DNA from: Maribacter vaceletii
GTDB lineage: Bacteria; Bacteroidota; Bacteroidia; Flavobacteriales; Flavobacteriaceae
Length of the DNA: 64,000 nucleotides
Assembly (NCBI RefSeq): GCF_003634105.1
Contig: NZ_RBIQ01000012.1
Coordinates: 92,671 to 156,670 of the forward strand
Direction of reading: 5' to 3'
Position numbers and translations under genes: made by a program. The notes under the pieces were generated by a model that was not told the origin of the DNA, did not search any database, and saw nothing but the letters and a program-made list of their open reading frames with translations. Positions 56,509-64,000 of this stretch are shown here, piece by piece; the first letter of the stretch is position 1, and each line of letters opens with the position of its first letter.

Positions 56509-56981
56509 TATGTAAATTTTTAGTTTTAACTAAATGTTTTTGCAAAGGTCTGTTTTTTCCTTGTTCAATGGAAATGAATTTAGGAAGATTATTGAAATAT
56601 AATGATTATAGGGTGTTTTTGGTCTTTTGTTAATACTGTGATATTTTCTTTAATTTCAAATTTTGAGGAGTATGAGATACCTTATTTTTTATTTAAGTAG
56701 AGAGTTAATACTTTTAAATAGGAGGATTATTTACAAATAATATAATCTAGCAAAGTTTAAAGTATAAAGAGTTCTATTTTGTAATTGATGTTATATCTAT
56801 TGTTTTATTTAAAAAAAGTAGGGATGTAAAATAACTTGTTGAAATTAGTATTTAACTAGGACCATTTGAAAAGTGTTTTTTGCTGATTATTTTTTACATT
56901 AAACAAAGAAAACTATCAATCAATTAAAAAAAAAGCTACCAAATTTGGTAGCTTTTTTTAATTGATTTTTCTAAAACTAGT
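56509..56981. other. 473-bp gap with a terminator
   Basis: No gene-like frame. Its right end (56928-56959) is the terminator of the dehydrogenase gene; the left end should hold a promoter for the epimerase: GACCTTTG on the minus strand at 56543-56550 differs from the -7 consensus at one base, 34 nt from the start. Nothing else seen. Confidence 0.45.
56928..56959 (-). terminator. Terminator after the UDP-HexNAc dehydrogenase gene
   Basis: A perfect palindrome: GCTACCAAA (56935-56943) and TTTGGTAGC (56944-56952) extended by A7/T7. It lies 22 nt after the leftward stop and is the cleanest terminator in the window; it could work in both directions. Confidence 0.8.
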
Positions 56982-58262
56982 TTATAGTCTTCTGTCGGCT
57001 CGGGTTTTTAAAATTCCCTTTACATCATAAATAACACCATTTTTTGTTAATAAACTCTTCAGATCTAGTGATTCAAATTCTTTATGAGATACAGTAAGTA
57101 CTACTGCGTCATATTGGTCTGAGGGTAAATTTTTACTTGTTTTTAAATTGTACTCATGTTCTACTTCTTCAGGAGAAGCCCATGGGTCATATATACTAAC
57201 TTCTGTATGATATTGTTGTAAATTAGTTATAACATCAACCGCCTTGGTGTTTCTTACGTCAGGACAATTCTCTTTAAAGGTAATTCCTAGTACTAATATT
57301 TTAGAATTCTTAACTTTAATATCTTTTTGAACCATTAGTTTGACAACTTCTGAAGCAACGTATTTTCCCATGCCATCATTCATGCGTCTTCCGGCTAAAA
57401 TAATTTCAGGATGATAGCCATGTTCTTGTGCTTTTTGAGCCAAATAGTATGGGTCTACACCTATACAGTGTCCACCAACTAATCCTGGTTTAAATGGAAG
57501 AAAGTTCCATTTAGTACCAGCGGCTTCTAATACATCATGGGTGTCAATGTCCATTAAATTGAAAATTTTGGCTAATTCATTAACAAAAGCAATATTAATA
57601 TCTCTTTGTGAATTTTCAATAACCTTGGCAGCTTCAGCTACTTTTATAGATGAGGCTAAAAAAGTGCCAGCAGTAATTACTGATTTGTATAATTCGTCTA
57701 CTTTTTTTCCTACTTCAGGAGTAGAGCCAGAAGTTACTTTTAATATCTTTTCAACAGTATGTTCTTTATCTCCAGGGTTTATACGCTCTGGGGAGTAACC
57801 AACATAAAAATCTTGATTAAATTTTAAACCACTTATTTTTTCTAAAACAGGAACACATTCATCCTCTGTTACACCTGGATAAACTGTAGATTCATAAACT
57901 ACGGTATCTCCTTTTTTTAATACCTTACCAACGGTTTCGCTAGATTTATATAAAGGAGTTAGAATAGGTCTGTTAGTGCTATCTACAGGTGTAGGTACTG
58001 TTACTATATAATAATTACAATCTGCAATATCTTCTAGTTGGTTAGAGCAATAAAACCCTGTTTCCATTTTAGGCGATTTTTGTAATACAGCTTGTAAAAC
58101 ATCATCAGAGACTTCTAAAGTTTTATCCGAACCCGCTTGAAGTTCTTTTATTCTTCCTTCGTTTATATCAAAACCTATAACTGGATATTTTGTGGCAAAT
58201 AACCTTGCTAAAGGTAAACCTACATATCCTAATCCAATGATTGCTATTTTTATATCAGACAT
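56982..58262 (-). CDS. Nucleotide-sugar dehydrogenase (UDP-HexNAc 6-dehydrogenase, TviB/WbpO-like)
   Basis: 426 aa. [18 protein letters not shown] (NAD site), [31 protein letters not shown], the central domain [15 protein letters not shown] and the catalytic Cys in [13 protein letters not shown] (about 264). The overall pattern is that of enzymes acting on UDP-GlcNAc or UDP-GalNAc rather than UDP-Glc. With the WbpP/TviC-like epimerase at 59644 it could make UDP-GalNAcA, as in Vi-antigen synthesis. The gap to the preceding gene consists of tandem repeats. Confidence 0.92.
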   Translation of the reverse strand: MSDIKIAIIGLGYVGLPLARLFATKYPVIGFDINEGRIKELQAGSDKTLEVSDDVLQAVLQKSPKMETGFYCSNQLEDIADCNYYIVTVPTPVDSTNRPILTPLYKSSETVGKVLKKGDTVVYESTVYPGVTEDECVPVLEKISGLKFNQDFYVGYSPERINPGDKEHTVEKILKVTSGSTPEVGKKVDELYKSVITAGTFLASSIKVAEAAKVIENSQRDINIAFVNELAKIFNLMDIDTHDVLEAAGTKWNFLPFKPGLVGGHCIGVDPYYLAQKAQEHGYHPEIILAGRRMNDGMGKYVASEVVKLMVQKDIKVKNSKILVLGITFKENCPDVRNTKAVDVITNLQQYHTEVSIYDPWASPEEVEHEYNLKTSKNLPSDQYDAVVLTVSHKEFESLDLKSLLTKNGVIYDVKGILKTRADRRL

Positions 58263-58269
58263 TTTTTTT

Positions 58270-58314
58270 ATTTAAGATTTTTTTATTTAAGATTTTTTTA
58301 TTTAAGATTTTTTT
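58270..58314. repeat. Three perfect 15-bp tandem repeats at the end of ugd
   Basis: The unit ATTTAAGATTTTTTT occurs at 58270-58284, 58285-58299 and 58300-58314. In gene orientation one copy supplies the last codons (Lys-Lys-Ser) and stop of the UDP-glucose dehydrogenase gene; the other two fill the space before the next ATG at 58262. Probably a local duplication of the gene end. Confidence 0.9.
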
Positions 58315-59633
58315 CCTATTTGGAAATATTCAAAGCCATTTTGTTTCATACGTTCGTCATTATATTGGTTACGACCATCAAAAACAATTGGTGAGCTTAA
58401 TTGTTGTTTTAATTCTTCAAAATCTGGAGATCTAAATTCTTTCCATTCGGTTAGAAGAATCATTGCATCTGCACCGTTTAGCGTTTCATATTTAGAATTA
58501 CAATAGGTAACGTCTTTTATGTCTTTGAGGTAAAAATGTTGCGCTTCTTCCATTGCTTTTGGATCGTAAGCATTTATTTTTGCTCCGCGTTTAACAAGCT
58601 CTTTTATTATATAAATGGCAGGAGCTTCTCTCATATCATCTGTTTCGGGCTTAAAAGCAAGACCCCATATTGCAAAAGTTTTACCAGTTAAATCTTCTCC
58701 AAAACGTGAAATTACTTTATTTGCAATAACAAGTTTTTGGTTGTCATTAACATCTTCTACAGATTTAATTAACTGCGCAGTATATCCGTGTTCTTCCGCG
58801 GTTTTTTTAAGTGCTTTTACATCTTTAGGGAAACAAGAACCACCATAACCACTTCCAGGGTAAATAAAACTATAACCAATTCTACTATCCGATCCAATAC
58901 CAATCCGTACTTTGTTAACATCGGCACCAACTAATTCACATATATTTGCTATTTCGTTCATGAATGAAATTTTAGTTGCTAGCATTGCATTTGCAACATA
59001 CTTAGTCATTTCTGCAGAACGAACATCCATTGTAATTAAGCGATCTACACTTGATCTAAAGAAAGGGGAGTAGAGTGCTCTCATTTTATCCGCTGCTTCT
59101 GTATTGTCAGAACCAATAACTACGCGATCAGGTTTCATAAAATCGTTAATAGCATCTCCTTCTTTTAGAAACTCTGGGTTAGAAACTACATCAAAAGAAA
59201 TATTTAAGCCTCTTTTGTTTAATTCTTCTTGTATAGTCTCTTTTACTTTATCTGCAGTTCCTACTGGTACTGTGGATTTGTCAACAATTATTAAAGGATG
59301 GGTCATGTGCAGCCCTATTTCTTTGGCAACTTGTAATACGTATTGTAAATCTGCAGAGCCATCATCGCCCATAGGAGTTCCTACGGCTATAAAGGCTACA
59401 TCACACTTTTCTAAGTTTTCGGAAAGTTTAGTGCTAAAACGTAATGTTTTATTTGTGAAATTTCTTTTAACCATAGCTTCTAAGCCTGGTTCATATATAG
59501 GAATAATTCCTTCTTCTAGTTTTTGTATTTTGGTAGCATCAATGTCAATACAAGTTACAGTATTGCCCATTTCGGCAAAACAAGTTCCACTAACAAGGCC
59601 AACATAGCCAGTTCCAATTACAGTTAAATTCAT
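58302..59633 (-). CDS. ugd: UDP-glucose 6-dehydrogenase
   Basis: 443 aa, normal length. VIGTGYVGLVSGTCFAEMGN (NAD site), VGTPMGDDGSADLQYV, STVPVGTADKV, the central FMNEIANICELVGADV and the catalytic Cys in GSGYGGSCFPKDVKAL (about 266). It oxidises UDP-Glc to UDP-GlcA. The stop codon lies in a 15-bp repeat. Starts 10 nt after the end of the upstream epimerase gene (59644), so they form one transcript. Confidence 0.94.
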   Translation of the reverse strand: MNLTVIGTGYVGLVSGTCFAEMGNTVTCIDIDATKIQKLEEGIIPIYEPGLEAMVKRNFTNKTLRFSTKLSENLEKCDVAFIAVGTPMGDDGSADLQYVLQVAKEIGLHMTHPLIIVDKSTVPVGTADKVKETIQEELNKRGLNISFDVVSNPEFLKEGDAINDFMKPDRVVIGSDNTEAADKMRALYSPFFRSSVDRLITMDVRSAEMTKYVANAMLATKISFMNEIANICELVGADVNKVRIGIGSDSRIGYSFIYPGSGYGGSCFPKDVKALKKTAEEHGYTAQLIKSVEDVNDNQKLVIANKVISRFGEDLTGKTFAIWGLAFKPETDDMREAPAIYIIKELVKRGAKINAYDPKAMEEAQHFYLKDIKDVTYCNSKYETLNGADAMILLTEWKEFRSPDFEELKQQLSSPIVFDGRNQYNDERMKQNGFEYFQIGKKS

Positions 59634-59643
59634 TTTTTTAAAA

Positions 59644-60642
59644 TTATTTTAAATTTTTCCAATACCAATTTACTGCTTCTTTAAGTCCAGATTCTATACT
59701 GTATTCAGGGCTGTAACCAAGCAGTGTTTTTGCTTTATTAATTGATGCTAGAGAATGTGGTACATCACCAGTTCTTTGCGGTCCATAAATTGTTTCTACA
59801 TCTTTTATTTTAGGGTCAAATTCCCCTAAATACTCTTTTAATAAGGTAATTAGTTGTTTTAAATCTGTGCGTTCACCGTATGCAACATTATAAACAGTAT
59901 TAATTGCTTCTTTATTTATAGATGCAATGGCTCTAATATTCATTTGTATTACATTGTCTATATACGTAAAATCTCTTGAAAAAGAGCCGTCTCCATTAAC
60001 CACAGGAGATTCATGATTCATTAATTGCATTACAAATTTAGGAATTACTGCAGCATAAGCTCCATTTGGATCTTGTTTACGACCAAAAACGTTAAAATAA
60101 CGTAATCCTATAGTTTCTAGACCATAGGTAGTACTAAAAATGGTAGCATATAATTCGTTTACATATTTTGTAATCGCGTAAGGAGATAAGGGATTACCTA
60201 TTATATCTTCTACTTTTGGCATATTTGTAGAATCTCCGTAAGTAGAGCTACTTGCAGCAAATACAAATCTTTTAACTTTTGCATCTCTTGCTGCAACAAG
60301 CATATTTAAAAAACCAGAAACATTAACATCATTACTAGTTATGGGGTCATTAATAGACCTTGGTACAGAGCCTAAAGCGGCTTGGTGTAATACATAGTCT
60401 ACAGAGTTACATGCTTTATGGCATGTATCTAAATCTCTAATGTCTCCTTCAATAAGAGTGAAATTTTGATTTTCTAGTAAAGGGGTTATGTTTTCTCTTT
60501 TGCCAGTAGCAAAGTTGTCTAAGCATATAACCTTATTGCCATTTTCTAATAAGGTTTCACATAAATTAGAGCCAATAAAACCTGCTCCTCCTGTAACTAG
60601 AACCCTATTTGAGGAATTAAAATTTAAGTTTTTTATAGTCAT
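59644..60642 (-). CDS. UDP-N-acetylglucosamine 4-epimerase-like (WbpP/TviC-type) SDR
   Basis: 332 aa. TGGAGFIGSNLCETLLENG (NAD site), LDNFATGKRENI, AASSSTYGDS, YAITKYVNELYA (YxxxK) and LRYFNVFGRKQDPNGAYAAV, the last being a strong mark of the WbpP/TviC subgroup that prefers N-acetylated sugars. It should interconvert UDP-GlcNAc and UDP-GalNAc, or the corresponding acids. First of the sugar-nucleotide set; TAATTTTG on the minus strand at 60722-60729 fits the -7 consensus 79 nt upstream. Confidence 0.93.
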   Translation of the reverse strand: MTIKNLNFNSSNRVLVTGGAGFIGSNLCETLLENGNKVICLDNFATGKRENITPLLENQNFTLIEGDIRDLDTCHKACNSVDYVLHQAALGSVPRSINDPITSNDVNVSGFLNMLVAARDAKVKRFVFAASSSTYGDSTNMPKVEDIIGNPLSPYAITKYVNELYATIFSTTYGLETIGLRYFNVFGRKQDPNGAYAAVIPKFVMQLMNHESPVVNGDGSFSRDFTYIDNVIQMNIRAIASINKEAINTVYNVAYGERTDLKQLITLLKEYLGEFDPKIKDVETIYGPQRTGDVPHSLASINKAKTLLGYSPEYSIESGLKEAVNWYWKNLK

Positions 60643-60721
60643 TTTTTTTATTAATGGTGCAAATGTCGAGAAAAGATTTTTATAATTGTTTTTAATTATG
60701 CAAGGTGTTTGTTATTTCCGA

Positions 60722-60729
60722 CAAAATTA
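60722..60729 (-). promoter_or_regulatory. Weak candidate -7 element (TAATTTTG) for the sugar-nucleotide set
   Basis: An exact TAnnTTTG match on the minus strand, 79 nt from the epimerase ATG; no clear -33 box. Confidence 0.25.
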
Positions 60730-60796
60730 GTAACGAGTGTTTTATTATAATAGTACTTTATTCAATGAAAAAACAAAAATTAAAATAATTTTATAG

Positions 60797-60838
60797 TAAG
60801 AAGCCTAATTATATTATTACATACAATTAGGCTTCTTA
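60797..60838 (-). terminator. Terminator after the T9SS repeat-protein gene
   Basis: A perfect 14-bp stem, TAAGAAGCCTAATT (60797-60810) and AATTAGGCTTCTTA (60825-60838), with a 14-nt loop. It begins 18 nt after the leftward stop and is followed by a T/A-rich stretch. Confidence 0.75.
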
Positions 60839-60856
60839 TTAAGACTTTTAAATTGA

Positions 60857-63800
60857 TTAATATTTTAATTTGATTACTTTTTTAATTGCGTTTTCGTTGT
60901 TTTTATCTCTTGTAATTTCAACTATATAGGTTCCTTCACTTAGTATTGAAATGTTTAGTGAAACTTCAGGGTCGTGGTTAGTCTCAATCTTATTAGAAGA
61001 AACAAGTTTTCCGTAAATATTATAAAAATTAATTAGTAAAGATTCGTTCATAAAATCTTCTAAAGAAAAATAAATATTACCATCTCTTACGGGATTAGGG
61101 TATACCTTAACATCTTTTAAAGCTGTAGTATTGTTAGTTGTTAATGGAATTACATTAACACTTAAAGTTGTAGTGCAGCCTGCACTAGAAGTTAATACGT
61201 ACTCCCCTGAATGATTGCTAGTAACATTATCAATAGTTAAAACTCCATTAGATAGTGTTCCATTTGGATTTGTAACTGTGAAATCTATATTTTCTTGTGT
61301 TATTCCAATCTCTAATGTAGAATTTTCATTTACTTCTATAGTGTTTAATCCACTATTAACAGTTCCATTTATATTGTATTGTGCTGTAAAACCATTTACA
61401 GGACAACGTTCGGATACTATAATTGTTACAGAAGTAGAGCAGCCTAAGGTAGATGTTAAAGTGTATTCTCCTGTATGATTTATATTGGCATTACCTAAGT
61501 TTAAGGCTCCAGGCCTACTATTTATGATACCATTTGGAAGTGTTACCGTATACTCTATTTCATCTTGTTCAACCCCTATAACAACAGGGGTCCCTTCTAT
61601 AACTGTAATAGTATCTTGTCCGGTACCTATAGCACCATCAATTGTATATTGTACTGTAAATCCATTTGTTGGGCAGCGTTCATTAACAGTAATATTAAAG
61701 GTAGTAGTACAGCCAACTTCTGTTGTATAGATATAATCTCCTGTTTGATTTAAAGCTATAGAGGTAATATTTAAATCTCCATTAGAAATGGTGTCATTTG
61801 GTTGTGTTATGGTAAAGTTTACTCCATTTTGTTGTAAGCTTAAATTTATATTATCTCCTTCTGTAACAGTAATTGAGTTCTGAGGAGTACCACTTGTTCC
61901 ATTTATAGAATAAGTAGGGTTAACAGAGCCAGTTGGGCATAGTTCATTAACAGTAATGTTAAAGGTAGCAGTACAGCCAACTTCTGTTGTGTAAATATAA
62001 TCTCCTGTTTGATTTAAAGCTATAGAAGTAATATTTAAATCTCCATTAGAAATGGTACCATTTGGTTGTGTTATGGTAAAGTTTACTCCATTTTGTTGTA
62101 AGCTTAAATTTATATTATCTCCTTCTGTAACAGTAATTGAGTTCTGAGGAGTACCACTTGTTCCGTTTATAGAATAAGTAGGGGTAACAGAGCCAGTTGG
62201 GCATAATTCATTAACAGTAATGTTTACGTTATTGGTACAGCCGCTATTAGACGTGTATATATAATTTCCTTGTTGCGAAAGGGTAATATTTCCAAGGTTT
62301 AAAGAACCGTTTACAACATTTCCATTAGGTTCTGTAATAGTATAATTATTTCCACCTTCTACTAAGCCTAATTGCACAGAGTCACCTTCTGTAACAGTTA
62401 TAGATGTTTGTCCGCTGTTAGATGTACCGTTTACAGTGTAGTTAGGGGTAAAGGCTGTGCAATCTACATTTAATGTAATTGTTGTAGAACATCCATTTGC
62501 AGCATTGATAAGGTAGTCACCAGAATTAGCTGTAGTAACAGTACCTAAAATATAATCTCCTTGGCCATTATATACCTCTGCACCACCATAAGTAATTGTA
62601 AAATCGATGCCATTTGGTTGCATGCTTAGAAATACATTATCTCCAGTGTTTGCAGGTACTGTTACGGGAAGATTGTCTATAGCTTCATTATATGTAATTC
62701 CACCATCTAAGGACCATTCTGCTTTCATAGTAGAAGCGTCACAAACAGGGTCTGTTACATTTAATGTAATTGTAGTAGAGCACCCGTTAGCTGCGTTAAT
62801 GATATAGTCTCCAGAATTAGCTGTAGTTACATTTCCTAACTCATAATCACCTGTTCCAGCATAAACTTCTGTTCCATTATATGTAATTGTAAAATTTAAG
62901 TTGTTAGGTTGCATGCTTAGAAATACATTATCTCCAGTGTTTGCAGGTACTGTTACGGGAAGATTGTCTATAGCTTCATTATAAGTAATCCCACCATCTA
63001 AGGACCATTCTGCTTTCATAGTAGAAGCGTCACAAACAGGGTCTGTTACATTTAATGTAATTGTAGTAGAGCACCCGTTAGCTGCGTTAATGATATAGTC
63101 TCCAGAATTAGCTGTAGTTACATTTCCTAACTCATAATCACCTGTTCCAGCATAAACTTCTGTTCCATTATATGTAATTGTAAAATTTAAGTTGTTAGGT
63201 TGCATGCTTAGCCTTACATTGTTTCCTGTTACAGCATCTATTGTTACAGGTAAATTATCAATAGCTTCATTATAAGTGCTTCCGCCATCTAAAGACCATT
63301 CTGCTCGCATAGTACTTGCATCACAAGTAACATCTGTTACATTTAATGTAATTGTAGTAGAGCACCCGTTAGCTGCGTTAATTATATAATCTCCAGAATT
63401 AGATGTGGTTACATTTCCTAGGTCATAATCCCCTTGTCCTGAATATACTTCTGCTCCATTGTAAGTAATAGTAAAATCTATACTGTTAGGAAACATACTT
63501 AATAGTACATTATCCCCTGTAGAGGCGTCAAGAGTTATTGGGTTATTGTCAGGTGCAGTATTATAAGTACTTCCTCCGTCTAAAGACCATTCTGCACGCA
63601 TTGTGGTTGCATCACAAACTACAGTGTTAATAGATAAGTCTATAGATACACTACAGCCTTGATTTGACTCTAATATATAAGTTCCAGCATTGTCATTATT
63701 AACGTAATCTATAGTATAATCTCCTAAAAGGTTTTCTATTACACCTCCAGTAGGTAATATTATTTTATAACTAATTCCATTGGGTACAATACTTAATTTT

Positions 63801-64000
63801 ACTTCTTGCCCATTGTCTGCAGATATATTAACATTCTCTAATTCGTTTCCTTCTTGGTATTCAGAGCTTCCAATTTTCCATTCTGCAGATATTGGGGTGT
63901 CTCCAGGGTCACAATTACCAGATACATTTAGGTTTATTACCGTAATACAACCATCAATTGTAGTTAACACATACTGCCCCGCATCCTCGTTAGATACAAA
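60857..64000 (-). CDS. Large secreted Ig-like repeat protein with T9SS type A sorting domain (N-terminus outside window)
   Basis: The frame is open to the window edge (1,047 codons). The GTG at 63970 is not the start, because the frame continues FVSNEDAGQYVLTT upstream within a repeat. It consists of about ten tandem modules of 88-97 aa, each with a C-terminal pattern SGDYIINAANGCSTTITLNV or equivalent (one conserved Cys). The last about 85 aa (LKDVKVYPNPVRDGNIYFSL, then EGTYIVEITRDK) are a type A sorting domain that directs export by the type IX system and surface attachment. A surface adhesin or matrix protein is likely; I see no catalytic domain. Next to the polysaccharide locus it may contribute to the same surface layer. 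Confidence 0.9.
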   Translation of the reverse strand, partial: FVSNEDAGQYVLTTIDGCITVINLNVSGNCDPGDTPISAEWKIGSSEYQEGNELENVNISADNGQEVKLSIVPNGISYKIILPTGGVIENLLGDYTIDYVNNDNAGTYILESNQGCSVSIDLSINTVVCDATTMRAEWSLDGGSTYNTAPDNNPITLDASTGDNVLLSMFPNSIDFTITYNGAEVYSGQGDYDLGNVTTSNSGDYIINAANGCSTTITLNVTDVTCDASTMRAEWSLDGGSTYNEAIDNLPVTIDAVTGNNVRLSMQPNNLNFTITYNGTEVYAGTGDYELGNVTTANSGDYIINAANGCSTTITLNVTDPVCDASTMKAEWSLDGGITYNEAIDNLPVTVPANTGDNVFLSMQPNNLNFTITYNGTEVYAGTGDYELGNVTTANSGDYIINAANGCSTTITLNVTDPVCDASTMKAEWSLDGGITYNEAIDNLPVTVPANTGDNVFLSMQPNGIDFTITYGGAEVYNGQGDYILGTVTTANSGDYLINAANGCSTTITLNVDCTAFTPNYTVNGTSNSGQTSITVTEGDSVQLGLVEGGNNYTITEPNGNVVNGSLNLGNITLSQQGNYIYTSNSGCTNNVNITVNELCPTGSVTPTYSINGTSGTPQNSITVTEGDNINLSLQQNGVNFTITQPNGTISNGDLNITSIALNQTGDYIYTTEVGCTATFNITVNELCPTGSVNPTYSINGTSGTPQNSITVTEGDNINLSLQQNGVNFTITQPNDTISNGDLNITSIALNQTGDYIYTTEVGCTTTFNITVNERCPTNGFTVQYTIDGAIGTGQDTITVIEGTPVVIGVEQDEIEYTVTLPNGIINSRPGALNLGNANINHTGEYTLTSTLGCSTSVTIIVSERCPVNGFTAQYNINGTVNSGLNTIEVNENSTLEIGITQENIDFTVTNPNGTLSNGVLTIDNVTSNHSGEYVLTSSAGCTTTLSVNVIPLTTNNTTALKDVKVYPNPVRDGNIYFSLEDFMNESLLINFYNIYGKLVSSNKIETNHDPEVSLNISILSEGTYIVEITRDKNNENAIKKVIKLKY
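61711..62238. repeat. Two highly similar 264-bp tandem units in the T9SS protein gene
   Basis: Units 61711-61974 and 61975-62238 differ at only a small number of bases. They encode 88-aa modules that read ...CPTGSV(N/T)PTYSINGT... TVTEGDNINLSLQQNGVNF. Confidence 0.85.
62621..63202. repeat. Two nearly identical 291-bp tandem units in the T9SS protein gene
   Basis: Units 62621-62911 and 62912-63202 differ at a few positions only. The 291-bp spacing continues, with more divergence, at anchors 62490, 62781, 63072 and 63363. Each unit encodes a 97-aa module. Confidence 0.88.

Noticed and set aside
60857..64000. CRISPR-like regular repeats
   Set aside because: The repeat units are 264-291 bp, lie in one open frame and encode protein modules; no short repeats with unique spacers are present.

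Overview
The window looks like a chromosomal piece of a low-GC marine-type Flavobacteriaceae (Bacteroidota). The evidence is the very AT-rich sequence, TAnnTTTG-type -7 promoter elements in place of Shine-Dalgarno-driven starts, a type IX secretion C-terminal sorting domain (60857 onward), a bacillithiol glycosyltransferase (bshA), an LptD-like barrel, TamB, and core genes in an order familiar from this family. I do not name a genus.

Region 1 (1-24856) is mostly housekeeping and cell envelope. A leftward run holds tsaD, a TfoX-like gene, rsmE, a DUF4159 gene and the start of an AI-2E-type permease. Divergent from it is tamB, followed by pfkA-gapA and a BadF-type sugar kinase. ridA and an lptD-like gene lie leftward. 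Then come rightward an N-acetylmuramoyl-alanine amidase, an MCE/MlaD-like protein, a two-gene membrane Fe-S oxidoreductase, a small conserved protein, a GH3/beta-lactamase-fold fusion, bshA, a lipoprotein and an OmpA-family protein.

Region 2 (about 25470-60642) is a large surface-polysaccharide locus. It has two polymerases (Wzy-like), two flippases (Wzx-like), two initiating phosphoglycosyl transferases and eight glycosyltransferases (two GT2, six GT4). Modifying enzymes are a DegT aminotransferase, a pyruvyl transferase, a FemAB/GNAT-like acyltransferase, a formyltransferase-like/GINT1-like fusion and a dimethylformamidase-like protein. Two related surface lipoproteins carry a cadherin/Ig-like module and a predicted alpha/alpha-toroid domain. 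A GH88-like gene is broken by a stop codon and an IS30 element has a frameshifted transposase. The right end holds four sugar-nucleotide genes (UDP-GlcNAc 4-epimerase type, UDP-Glc dehydrogenase, UDP-HexNAc dehydrogenase, UDP-GlcA 4-epimerase), so the polymer or polymers are probably acidic and rich in uronic acids. No Wza/Wzc export genes are in the window.

Region 3 (60857-64000) is the C-terminal 1,047 codons of a large secreted repeat protein with a type A sorting domain; its N-terminus lies beyond the window.

The less ordinary observations are: a near-identical 29-bp palindromic motif upstream of two polysaccharide genes about 4 kb apart; a transmembrane insertion inside the dimethylformamidase-like fold beside the formyltransferase-like fusion; the doubled assembly machinery; a terminator embedded in the 3' end of a convergent gene; and several in-frame repeat tracts (6-bp, 15-bp, 264-bp, 291-bp units).
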